A DNA stretch of 64,000 nucleotides from Typhlomys cinereus (taxonomy: Eukaryota > Chordata > Mammalia > Rodentia > Platacanthomyidae): contig JALPQD010000403.1 in assembly GCA_023101885.1 (NCBI GenBank), forward strand, positions 524,685 to 588,684, read 5' to 3'. Positions within the stretch are counted from its first letter, which is position 1. Each line of letters opens with the position of its first letter. Positions 12,437 to 22,739 of the stretch are shown one piece after another. The position numbers were made by a program, and so were the translations under genes. Under the pieces are notes generated by a model. That model worked only from the letters and a program-made list of their open reading frames with translations, had not been told where the DNA came from and did not search any database.

Positions 12437-12554
12437 GGAAGCCCGTCAGCCTGAGCTACAGATGCCCATGCCGATTCTTTGAGAGCCATGTCGTCAGAGC
12501 CAACGTCAAGCATCTGAAAATACTCAACACTCCAAACTGCGCCCTTCAGATTGT
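12437..12554 (+). CDS. Cxcl12: Cxcl12 exon 2 (N-terminus, CXC motif, N-loop)
   Basis: This exon encodes the mature N-terminus [17 protein letters not shown] and on through the 30s loop to Cys34. KPVSLSYR is the CXCR4-activating segment. Cys9-Pro-Cys11 is the CXC motif. RFFESH is the receptor docking loop. The stretch ANVKHLK forms part of the heparin-binding strand. Acceptor is cctag^gg and donor att-gt^gtaagt, giving phases 1 and 2. Mature residue 19 is Val (codon gtc at 12493-12495), where human and mouse have Ala. Confidence 0.97.
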
Positions 12555-13231
12555 GTAAGTCTTACCCAACATCCTCCAAGGATGCTGTATCTCCGGAGCA
12601 TAACTAAGAAAGCCTCCAACGTGACATAATTTCTGCCGGCTATTAATCACCATAAGGACTTTTAAGATGCCATCGGACATGAGTTTCAAAAGCTGTTGTT
12701 GCTGGCACCCTCCTGGGCTCAGTGTTTCTTGCCTGTTCTTTCTAAGCTTCCTTTTTCAGCACAGCTTGCTGCCTCGGGCGTAAAGAAGCCATAGAGGAAG
12801 CCTAGTAAATTAACCAGTCCTTTGCTATTAGCAATTATATCTGGTCAGTTTCCAGGCTCTAGTGCCCTAAATGAACCCTTCCTCACATACAGAACGATCA
12901 CTAGACCTAAATTTAGATGAAATCATTTTTAACCGTTTGGCGAGACTTCAACATATTAAATTCATCCAGCTGCGTTTGTTTGCTTCAGCCCAACTTAGAC
13001 GCCTTGCTTTTTGAGGTTGATGAAGGCTGTCAGCATTTTATTTTATTTATGCGGGAAGCAAGAAAAGCCCAAATCATACCTTGAGCGACTCGAACCCGAG
13101 GAGGCTGCCAAGGTGAGCCCCCGGAATCCCAGGATCCCGCAGTGAGGGTCTCCATTCGCGTGTGCCAGGTGAGTGCATGCGATGCTGGCCTTCCACTCAG
13201 CTGTGCAATCTCTCCCCTTCTGTGTTGGCAG

Positions 13232-13322
13232 CGCAAGACTGAAGAACAACAACAGGCAGGTGTGCATTGATCCGAAATTGAAGTGGATTCAGGAGTACCT
13301 GGAGAAGGCTTTAAACAAGTAA
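13232..13322 (+). CDS. Cxcl12: Cxcl12 exon 3 with the alpha-form stop
   Basis: It encodes (V)[20 protein letters not shown] then EYLEKALNK, the third beta strand, Cys50, and the C-terminal helix. The acceptor is ggcag^cgc. For beta and gamma the exon ends at 13318, inside the last Lys codon (aa^gtaagc). For alpha the donor is not used: the same bases read AAG TAA, so Lys68 is followed at once by the stop at 13320-13322. The alpha precursor is 89 residues, the usual length. Mature residues here match human CXCL12 exactly. Confidence 0.97.
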
Positions 13323-14860
13323 GCACAACAGCCCAAAGGACTTGCCAGTACACCCCAAGGAAGGCTGCCGTCTGTGCGGGCAAGGGCAGGGTTGGGGGAG
13401 GAGGCCGGAACCCTGGCCAGATGGGCCTGCGGGCAAGCACTGACCTGGGGTCGTGCTGAGGTTTGCCAGCACACAGACACCGCACCTATAGCACATGGTA
13501 CGACATTACAGCTTGTATTCATCCATGCCCTCACCAATGCACCATGGAGCTTTTTGTAACTGGGGTTTCCTAAGCAATTGTATTATCCTAACCAGTTAGC
13601 TTCATCATCATCATCGTCATCATCATCATCATTCTCATTCTCATTTTTTTAAAAAAAATCAGTGATTACTCTATCTGTATTCCCTTTATTTTGGAGCTGC
13701 TTCTCTTCTCCTGGGGCCTCTGGGCACAGTCGGGTGGTGACTATGCAGGGAGCTCATCCTCTTAGCTGTGGAAGCTTGGGAGACAAGGCAATCTCCAACC
13801 TGCAGGGGGCGCCCCTTCAAGGACACGGTCCCCTGGGTCTCTCACGGAGCAATGCTGTGCAGTGACCTTTGCCTTTACCTCCTCTTTAGGGTTCAGTGAC
13901 TGATCTTGGGTGGAGCAGCTCCCTGCTATCCCAAAATCTGTGCTCAGAGACCCTCTCCTGGCCATTCCCGTTAACTGCCCGCCTGAAAGCATGCTTCAGC
14001 CCCCTTCTATTCCTTTCTGTAGCCTGAATGCTGTGGAAACCTAAGGAAGGAGAGTGGCCATAGGTCCCTTCTCCCTCCCTTCCTCTCCTCCCTTTGCTTT
14101 CCCTCACTTGGGCCCTCTGTGAGATTTCCCTCTGGGCTCCAGAAGGGAGCCAGTCCCTCGTTGGCAATGTGAGATCATGCCCCACACTTTCCCGCAAAAG
14201 ACCGATCTTCTTGCAGAATTTTAATGAGTGCAGTTTGAAATCTCAGAGCTGGCTCTGAGGAATTTGGTTTCTCTGATGGCCTCTGAAGCCCGTGTATGTC
14301 ATGGCAGCTCTATAAACTCAGAGGTTCCTGAAATCAGAGGTGCGAAAAATAAATGAATAAAACCAGTATCTTGCCATGAACCCCTCCACGTGAAGCCACA
14401 AGAGGGATTTCTAATCAAAAATGTGGGCAAGTTGAAATTTGTATGCACACATATGATCCACAGATGGCCCCGGTGGTATTTGGTAACTCTTTGCAAGGCA
14501 TTTTTTTACGTATATTTTTGTGCACTTTTTTATGTTTCTTTAGAAAACAATTGTATTTCAGAATATATTTGTAGTCAAATAATTCCTATATTTGAAGCGG
14601 AGCCATAACGCCAGTAGAAAACCTTTATCTATGATCTGAAATTACTGGCAATTTGTAAAGAAATACATATGATATATAAATGTGATTGCAGCTTTTCAAT
14701 GTTAGCCAGCAGTATATTTTTTCACTTGTACTGAAATTGTATCAACTGTGACATTATATGCACTAGCAATAAAATGCTAATGTTCTTATGATATAAACCT
14801 CCTACTGGATGTGGGAATTTCTTCGCCTGAAATAAAACTTACAAGCTGTTAGATGAAAGG
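13323..14860 (+). other. Cxcl12: Alpha-form 3'UTR and poly(A) signals
   Basis: The sequence after the alpha stop is retained as 3'UTR. It contains a TCA/CAT trinucleotide run (13602-13632) and becomes AT-rich after 14480. Two AATAAA hexamers lie at 14768-14773 and 14831-14836, either of which could end the alpha mRNA, giving a 3'UTR of about 1.5 kb. That matches the known short alpha transcript size in mammals. The same stretch is intron for the beta and gamma forms. Confidence 0.8.
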
Positions 14861-15764
14861 CATAGATATTTCTGAAGATTGTGCCAGCAAGTCGACCTGT
14901 AGGTCACGTGCTGTGGATCCTTCTGCAGAGTCTTCGGTCGAGGGACACTGCACAGGGTTAATTTTCCCATTGAGTCCGCAGCTCATTTTCACATCTTTTT
15001 TTTTTTTTTTTAAAAACCAGATGGAAGCAGGATGCTAGTTTTCTGACAAAAAATAATATTTGACTCACTAATTCCTCCTCCCTCCTCCTTCTTGGTTCTC
15101 CTAACCTCCTCATGTAATCTCCAGAGACTCAACCCCAGTAATATGGAGCTTTCCCATTTTCCCATGTAAAAACCCTGTGACTCCAGACCATGGTTAATAT
15201 TGGGCTTCTGCGGGAACAGGTGGCCTCACCCTATAAATCATTAAGTACCATGCAGCTTGAATCATTTTAATGTGACAGTCACAAGCCAGTTGCTCTAATA
15301 AACTTGGACTAACTATCTGCCCACCCCCAGCTCTCTCAAATAATCTCAGACATTTCCCCCAGAGATGTTCCCCAGCATCTAGGAAGGAGGGTGGTGGGAT
15401 TAGGCACACTGCCTTTTTTCTCCTCTCCTGGAGGGCTGCCTGAACCTGGGGCCTCGCACTCTCCAAAGCACTTTGTGATTTGTGAGAGTGTAACTCTGCA
15501 CAAACGAAGGAGGATGGGGGGGGCTTTCCTCCCCCTTCCCTCTGAGATAAGGATTCCTGTCATCTAGAGCTTTGGGGATGGCAGGAACCAGGGTCAAGCT
15601 TGGCAAAGTGGCAGTCACTGCGAACAATTCCCAAATCATGCAGTTAAGGACACCTTTTTAACCTTTATTTCGGTGGGGGAGGGGATGTTGAATACATTCT
15701 AATGAATGACCCTATACTTCCCCCTGTGGGTCTCCAGGCTCCAAACCGGAGACCTAGGTAAACT

Positions 15765-15781
15765 TGACTCATGATGAGTCA
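15765..15781. promoter_or_regulatory. Paired head-to-head AP-1 / MARE-like sites
   Basis: Two TGA(C/G)TCA heptamers (15765-15771 and 15775-15781) face each other across three bases, 78 bases before the gamma exon. TGACTCA/TGAGTCA is the AP-1 consensus; paired copies can also bind MAF or NF-E2 dimers. Function here is inference from sequence alone. Confidence 0.4.
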
Positions 15782-15858
15782 GTACTAAATATTGTGCAAA
15801 CTAAGATAAGCTCCTTTGTGTTGCAATATGATTAATGGTTCTACTAATTTTATCGAAG

Positions 15859-15952
15859 GGGGCACAGAGAAGAAAAAGTGGGGAAAAAAGAAAAGATAGG
15901 AAAAAAGAAGCGACAGAAGAAGAGAAAGGCTGCCCAGAAAAGGAAAAACTAG
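15859..15952 (+). CDS. Cxcl12: Cxcl12 gamma-specific exon (basic C-terminal tail)
   Basis: Joined to exon 3 (aa + g = Lys68), this reads GHREEKVGKKEKIGKKK and continues to a final QKRKN then TAG at 15950-15952. The tail is 30 residues, 16 of them Lys or Arg, with overlapping BBXB heparan-sulfate motifs. This is the hallmark of CXCL12-gamma, which binds glycosaminoglycans more tightly than alpha, signals weakly through CXCR4, and has been reported in the nucleolus of heart cells. The acceptor is atcgaag^g, with a weak pyrimidine tract. It differs from mouse by His for Arg at tail position 2. Confidence 0.93.
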
Positions 15953-18374
15953 TTATCTGCTTTCTCCAGATGGACCCCTGTGCACTGGCTGCTGCTCTCG
16001 GCGCTTTGTAAATCCGCTCTACCCCTCCTCCAGGGCAGACCCCACAGCCTGGGCAGATGCTCAGACTTCCTGAGAAGCAGCACTTTCCTGCCCTGGTGGC
16101 CACACGGCTTGCTTGTTATTTATGCGCCTCCCGAGGCCTCTCCTGGTCTAGGAAGTTATGAAGGAAGTGGGCGTTCAGAGACTGTGCTGGGAGCTGGGTT
16201 GTGGCACCTATGCATTCAGAACCTGCTTTACCTGGCCCCCCAGTCTTTGCCCCAGCAGTGCCCTGAGCTGAGCCCCCTGCTCTACCCAAAGTCTTCAACC
16301 CTGTGGAGACCAGGGTGGAGTTCCGCTCAGCCATGACAGGGCACATGCCTTATGCTTGTATCTCTCCCGCTCCCTGGCCACACTGTCCCGTGTGGCTTTC
16401 TCAGGAGAAGAGATAACTGATTCGGTCTCGCCCCAACCTGAAGCTTTTCCAAGTAGTCCCTGTTGCCCAGTCCTCCAACAAGCACTCCAGCTGGGAAGGG
16501 CCTTCAGCCATCCTCCCCTGATTGAGTCACTTTACCTCCAGCCTGGGTGGGTCTCTGCAGATGCGTGGGGTGAGCAGGAGGGGCTGACACAGTCTCAGAG
16601 AACAGATGTGCACTGCTTCTCAGGGAACCTCTTCTTTGAGCAGCTCGCTTAGCGTCTTAAAATGCGTTTCCTCACATGGAGGACAGATGTGCTCGGAACT
16701 GTGTGAAAGGCCAACAACTTCGGGGACTCCTGGCCTAGCTCCTCCCCTTCTGCCCCCAAGGACTGATCTAGGACACAGCTGTTTCAATCTTCAGTACCAG
16801 GAAATGTCTGTCTTTAAATGAATACGGCTGAAGTTCTAGAAGTTTCTACCACCCACTCTCCCTCTCCTGGTAATTTAGGCCTAGGTTTTTTGGTTTCGTT
16901 TTTTGTTTTGTGCCAATTTGGACTGGGAGGATGGAGGCTAAGGCCCCGATTTCACTGATGATTTGTAAAAGGGATGCCTTAAATACACACCCCTCCCCTC
17001 ACCTCATATAAACACATGTATCTTGCACTACAAACTTCTGGACATAGTTTCCATGCAAAAAGAAATCATGGTTGGATGAAGCAAGTGGATTGATTTTAGG
17101 GGAAGAATACTCACCAAGGTGCTGTGTGTCTGACTGGTTTGGGTCCCTCAGGGTTCTGTCCCTTTAATGTGGCACTAAGCAAGTACAACCTGTTTTTAAT
17201 GTTCCTTGTTGAGCAGGCATCTTGTAGGAAGATCCCGTGTGGACCACCGCTATCCCTTTTATCTGGACACATCTGCCAGCCCTGGTTGGGTAGGCACTTT
17301 GTCAGGCATCTGGCTGTTGGCTGAACTGCCCAGGGCTGCCATCCATTCTTCCCATGGAAGCCAGTTGCGGTCTGGTCTGTAGGGTTTCCGCTGGGATCTC
17401 CCGACTGTTGCGAAAACTCCCCAATGGCCAGATCTGTGTCCAGAATGGGTGGCCAGTCCCTCCTGGGCAGTAGGGAGAACTGATGTCTTCTAGTAAGCGA
17501 AGGGTAAGCTGAAGCTAGCCTGGGGTGAAGGAGCACTTTCAGGCAAACCAGCAGTGCCCACTTGTCACCCCAGCCTCCCACTCCCAGGGAAGAGGTCTAC
17601 AGGGGATAAGAGTGAGCTGTTCCTTAGGAACCACAATGAGCTCCGCTGGTCTTTATGTGACTCCAGAGCCTCACTGTGCCTAAGCCGCTTATGAAACTCT
17701 TACAGTTGCCACCTCCCATCGGCTGAAGACAGTCGGAGAATCTTCCCTGAGCCTGTGGTAGGTTGAAGCTAAAATATACTCCTACCAAATCAGCAGGCAG
17801 GTTGACATTGCACTGTGCAGCACAGATGCCTCCGGCAGATCTGCCTGCCTTCTGTGGGGTCAAGACCACTCGTGGTGTGGTGCCAATCAAGAGAACCCAG
17901 TGGTTGATGCAAACTGTGGGAAACACCCCTTTCTCAGGGAGTTCTGGTGTTTGGGAGCGCTTAGCGCCTGCCGTTTTTGCGGGACTTGGGTTTGTCTTCA
18001 GCCTTATCCAGCCAGCTGCAGGCAGGAAGGCTGCCGCCCTGGCTCCAGCGTCCTTCAGGTTAGACTGTGTTCCTGGTCATACGCGCCGCTGTGCCCTGCT
18101 TCCTGTACATCCTGTGTCCGTCACTCCCTGTGCTTGTCATGTCCAACTGTCTTCTCTGCTTCCCACCATCTCCCCATCTCTCGGCCCCTTCCCTGCTCTT
18201 GCACTCCCTCAGGCTTGGAAAAGAAGACTCCTGGCTGCAAGCTGGAAAAGTAAGGAGAGGGAGGCCTGAGGCTCCTCCTCCGCACTAGGCAGCCACCTGC
18301 TGGGGCGGAACCAGCATCCCAGGCAAGTGGTGAGAATCTGCCTTTAATGGTGTCTCCTCTGTTCTTGTCAACAG
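15953..18374 (+). other. Cxcl12: Gamma 3'UTR start and intron before the beta exon
   Basis: After the gamma stop I see no clear AATAAA close by, so the gamma 3' end may be shared with beta by further splicing or lie at a variant signal I cannot identify. No transposon or further coding exon is recognisable. The frames of 100-170 codons at 17111-17581 and 17763-18269 have no homology that I recognise. Confidence 0.5.
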
Positions 18375-18390
18375 GAGGCTCAAGATGTGA
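18375..18390 (+). CDS. Cxcl12: Cxcl12 beta-specific exon, coding end
   Basis: The acceptor gtcaacag^g is followed by g-AGG-CTC-AAG-ATG-TGA. Joined to exon 3 this gives Lys68-Arg-Leu-Lys-Met-stop, the exact four-residue extension of mammalian CXCL12-beta (93-residue precursor). The extra basic residues slow proteolysis and raise heparin affinity in the known protein. Confidence 0.97.
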
Positions 18391-20875
18391 GAGGTGGGTC
18401 AGACGCCTGAGGAAACCTTACAGAAGGAGCCCAGGTCTGAAGTCAGTGTTAGGGAAGGGCCTGCAGCCACTTCCTCTGCCCCTGGGCAGGGTTGAGGGCA
18501 TTTCCAAGGGCCTAGTTTTGCACAGTTTGCTATATTTCCACCATTTGATTATGTAGCAAAATACATGGTGTTTATTTTTCACTTAGTTTGATTATCCGAT
18601 GTCATTGGTGCCAGGCCAAGGCCCTTATGTTATTTCTTCTTGTATAGTCTCTTTTCCCAGGGAGACACCCTCCCTGGCTGGGTTTGTCTCTCAGCTGAAA
18701 CAGGAGACTCCACCCACTTTCTGAATGGGAGTCAGGTGGGCCCCCTCTGGAGGACGGTAGGGTTGTCCCTAGCTGAGGCAGGAATGCGAGGCCAGAGCAG
18801 AGAAGATCCACCCTCATCCCATGTGCTCCTCCATCTCATCACATTCTCATCCTGCTCTCTCATCCATCATCATGTGTCTCCGCGACTGTCCCCGTGACCC
18901 CGAAAAAGGACTCTTCTCAAGAAGAAAGCTTTCATTCAAACCAGGCTCCGCGAAGGAAAGGAGAATGTCTGGTGTCCTCTGTAAACACTGTGCGCGTCTA
19001 TGTTTTGTTTGGGAAATTGTCTTGTCCAATCCTGTGTGTTTTTTTTTTTTGTTCCAAGCCTGTGTCCTCCTGTGTGACCGATGTCTTGGTTCATGCCCTG
19101 TGCCCGACTCGATGCAAAGGCTGAGTATGAGGAGATGCCCCTCTAACCCTGCAGCCCTTGTCTCTGGCAGGCTGTGGTCTTGGAGAACAAGCACAGACTA
19201 GGTTTCCCCACTGGTCAGAGAGAGGAGGAAGGAAAGAGACCCACCAGTTGTCAGACACCCCCAGTAACAGGAGAGAGCAAATTTTAGCCAAATAATCTTG
19301 AAACCTAAGCATTTTGAGATTTAATGATGTGAGCAGGGCACCTCCATAAATCTTTTCATTGAATGTTCACAGCAGAAGGCAAATCCACTCACCAAGATTC
19401 CCCCCTAATTAAAAAAAAAAAGCTAAAATTGTTCTCAAGCTAGTCAGGATATATTGAAAAGCTAGGGCTTGGGGAATCTTCATAAAATAGAGATACAGAC
19501 ATTGATAAGGATATAGAAGTGGTTTTAAAATCCTCTTTTGAAATCAGCTGCCATTATTAAGTGCTCCTGAAATTATATGAATTTATATGTAGCTCTAACT
19601 GAATTTCTAGTGGAACATCTATTTTCGAGGTAAACTATAATATTTTAAAATCCTCATGGAAAATGTAAATACATCTTCCCTTAAGATCTATAAACCAGTC
19701 TTGCTTAAAGGGAAGCAATCAATCTTAAATCCTAAGGGCAGACAATTAAGCAAGGAATCCTTTCTTTGTCTCCTTTTTTGAGAGAGGGGGAAGGGGCAGA
19801 AATTTTAGGGAGATATATTTGTGTAACAATCCCTTGCTTGGAAATGGAGACAGCCTGCTTAAAGCAGATATGAATTTAAATGGTGCATTTGCAAAAGAAA
19901 AGTCTTCACCTTAATCCCCCATTTGCTTTCAAAATACAAGTCAAGTGCATCTGCAAACTGCTGACCAGAGACGCCTAGCTGCCCCTGTGGGTCCTCCAGC
20001 TGTCTGCATGCCACCTCCGTGAGGGTCCTGGGTAACCTGCTGGGCGGCCTTCTCCTCTGCCGCCAGTCTTTGCATCTGGGGGGGCAGGGAGGAGGGGGGT
20101 CTGGGGACTCACAGCCTGCTTTGTGTTGAAACCCAAATCCTTGCCATGTGTTGTTTATACTGTTCTGCTCTGGCTTCCGCCAGACACTGAAGACTGGCGA
20201 GGAAGTGCAGGAGTGCCCTGGCTACCTGTCCACTCCCTGAGAAAAGGCTCTGCTTTAAGCAGAGGGTCCGAATGGCAAAAGCTCGCAGCCTGCCCTTGCC
20301 CTGGGAGATGGCCAGAGATCCTGAGCCTTTCCATTGGGTCCTGTCTGGTTTTTTTCCTGTGTGATTTTTTTTTTCCCCTCTCTGTTGTCACCAGGCCTTG
20401 CTCCCTGGAGGTTGATGACCCTCCCCAGTGAATACATCCCTTTACTGATGGATGAGAATTGGGGGTGTGGGGCTTTGATCCTTGTAAGCAGCTTCCCTGG
20501 TCCATTTCAGAGGAAGCCCCTTTCTAGACCGCTCCCTAGAAATCCCCGAATACCCCAGCAGATGGCTGCCATTGCCAAATCATCAAAACCTAACCAGCCT
20601 GCTGCCAACCTCGCCGGGCTCTCAGTGTCTGAGCAGCAATGGGTCCAGTGTTACGTGTGATGAATACTGTATTTTTCATTGTTTAAATCGTGTCTCCCAG
20701 ATAATGTGAAAACAGTCCAGGAGAAGGCAGCTTCCTGAGTGCAGTATATGCTTTTTTTTTTATAAGTGGCAATTTTTCCAGGAACAGCCATTTCTAGTTT
20801 GAAGTTACATCAATGAAAACAATGTATCCGCATCTACCATTTTCCTAATAAAGATCTGTATGCAAATGTAGCCCC
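18391..20875 (+). other. Cxcl12: Beta-form 3'UTR with distal poly(A) signal
   Basis: About 2.5 kb of 3'UTR. AT-rich blocks lie at 19400-19960 and 20640-20850. AATAAA at 20847-20852 in 'cctaataaagatctgtatgc' marks the distal cleavage site, expected about 15-25 bases further on. An AATGTGA heptamer at 20703-20709 is a seed match for miR-23, but I cannot say whether it is conserved. The long 3'UTR agrees with the large beta transcript known in mammals. Confidence 0.85.
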
Positions 20876-21852
20876 CAAGTCTTTGAGATGAGTATAATGG
20901 TGTGGAATTCTCTAAATTTTTGGAAGAGCTGCATAATCCTAATGGCAGAGGTTAGCAGAGAGCAGATTTTAGTAGTCTCAGGCAGGAGCTCCAGGGCCTG
21001 AAACACGGATGGTGGCCAACAGGGGAAAGTGCTGGAGGGACAGCCAGACCTCGGTAGCTTAGTACAAGGTCACAAGAGTTTGTCCTACAGCTGCGGGGCA
21101 GGAATGTTCATTGTGCACTTGCGGGTTTGGTAGAAGACACCAGAGGCCTATCACTGTCAGCATGACATAGCCGAAAGCCAATTCAACACACCACGGCAGT
21201 CTGCATGTCCCTGCCCCACAGAAGAGTGCTACACAAAACCAGAGGATGATTCACTCACAGCTCCTGGCCGACTCCATGTTTCCCTGACAGACAGGACCCG
21301 TTCCTCGACACTTGGATTCTCCCTAGTGCACGGCCACGCTGGACAGGAGAGGCCAGCACAAAGCCCTGAATGTCTAAATCCATCACGTTCGTGGCCCAGA
21401 CGCTACCGTACCATCCCTGTGCTCGTGCCGTCCATTTCTTACAGAGTGGATGATGCAATGTGGGCATTAGGTTGCACACCACACGCATGAGGAGTCAGTG
21501 CCTCCAAGAGACACTGTGGGTCACAATGAGGATGCTGCAAGAGGTTCAATCCCACCTCTCTCTGCCCACCCCATACCAGTTAATGTCTCTGGATGTCAAT
21601 CTACCCATTACCACAGCATGCCCCTGAGAACAGAGAGAGTTGGACTGAAGAATGTATGGGGCAACTAGAAAGATAAAAGGCACCCACCCCTGCAAACCTG
21701 GAAGATGTCCCCACCTCCATCTGCACTATGGGCACTGCAAGAATTGGATCAGCTTCTCAAGTAGCCTCAGCAAACCCAGTGATGAGGCTGAGTCCAACCC
21801 TCCCTGCTGATCATGGCAAGGTTTCCCATAGTGCCTGTGGGTTCCTCATGGC

Positions 21853-21856
<4 letters not shown>
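20876..21856. other. Non-coding downstream flank
   Basis: No gene, transposon or RNA recognised after the Cxcl12 3' end. Confidence 0.5.

Positions 21857-21934
<78 letters not shown>
21857..21934. repeat. (TC)n microsatellite
   Basis: A pure pyrimidine dinucleotide run of about 78 bases. Frames through it translate to Ser-Leu or Arg-Glu repeats and are not genes. Confidence 0.97.
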
Positions 21935-21936
<2 letters not shown>

Positions 21937-22683
21937 GTGTACTGCTCTTTCAGCACCAGATCTCAGCTCACCCTTTGGAAAGGTCCATGCCCGTGGCCCA
22001 CCATCCTCCCATGCCCATTCATTCAGCAGCCAACAGCGGTTCCCATACCAGGCCCTGCATGACATGGTAGGACAGTGGCATGTAAAACACATGGCACTGA
22101 GTCTGCCATCTGGGGTGACCAACTGCCAGGAAGTGGGTGCTTTTGTAAAGCAGGGAGCATCAGGTGTCAGGAAAGCTCGGAGCTGGAAGGTTTCTAATAA
22201 TTTAGGCCTCCGTCGAGGGCTTCCTGAGATGTGAGAGAAGTGGATTCTTTTGAAGGGTGGTCTACTGAGCCCAGTGGCCTACCACTGAGAGTCCAGATGG
22301 CATCCTTATGTGAGTTACAAGTGGCACTTGTTCCTGTAGGGGTTTAGCTCACACGGAGAGCCACGCTGGGCAAGAGGAAGCAGGGAATCGGCCTCTTCCT
22401 GCTTTGCTGCACCCTTGGATGAGATATAAACTGCACAGAAGCAGCTGAGAATGAGCTGGGACTCATGGTGGTGGGGTCTGGGCAGTCAGGAAGTACATGA
22501 TGGCACTCCCAGCACGGATCGGGTAGTGTGACCTTGGGGGCAGATTCTGGGCTAATCCTTTCCAGGAATGACGAGCTATTGTCCAAACATTCTCAAGTCC
22601 TGTTTTCATGTCTGCCTACACTAAGGACTTACCACTCAGGACTTCAGGTAGCTGGAGATACAGAAGCAAAGACAGAACTCAGG

Positions 22684-22687
<4 letters not shown>

Positions 22688-22731
<44 letters not shown>
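22688..22731. repeat. (AG)n microsatellite
   Basis: A pure purine dinucleotide run of about 44 bases, about 750 bases after the TC run and complementary in sequence to it. Confidence 0.95.
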
Positions 22732-22735
<4 letters not shown>

Positions 22736-22739
22736 CTAG

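Larger units (their letters stand above)
8850..20875 (+). other. Cxcl12: Cxcl12 (SDF-1) gene span with alpha, beta and gamma forms
   Basis: CXCL12 is a secreted CXC chemokine that signals through CXCR4 and is scavenged by ACKR3. It guides leukocytes, haematopoietic stem cells, germ cells and neurons. Three coding exons are shared and encode the signal peptide plus mature chemokine. Three alternative ends are visible: alpha (stop reached by reading through the exon 3 donor), gamma (exon at 15859) and beta (exon at 18375). Introns are about 3.4 kb, 0.7 kb and 5.1 kb. All splice sites are GT-AG and phases match (61+118+87 coding bases). The order and sizes agree with the known mammalian gene. 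The gene start is estimated; the end is set by the AATAAA at 20847. Confidence 0.97.

Noticed and set aside
17763..18269. 168-codon frame in the last intron
   Set aside because: No recognised domain and no conserved splice partners; several overlapping frames share the interval.
21728..22234. Frame with long Ser-Leu repeat
   Set aside because: Produced by translating the TC microsatellite.
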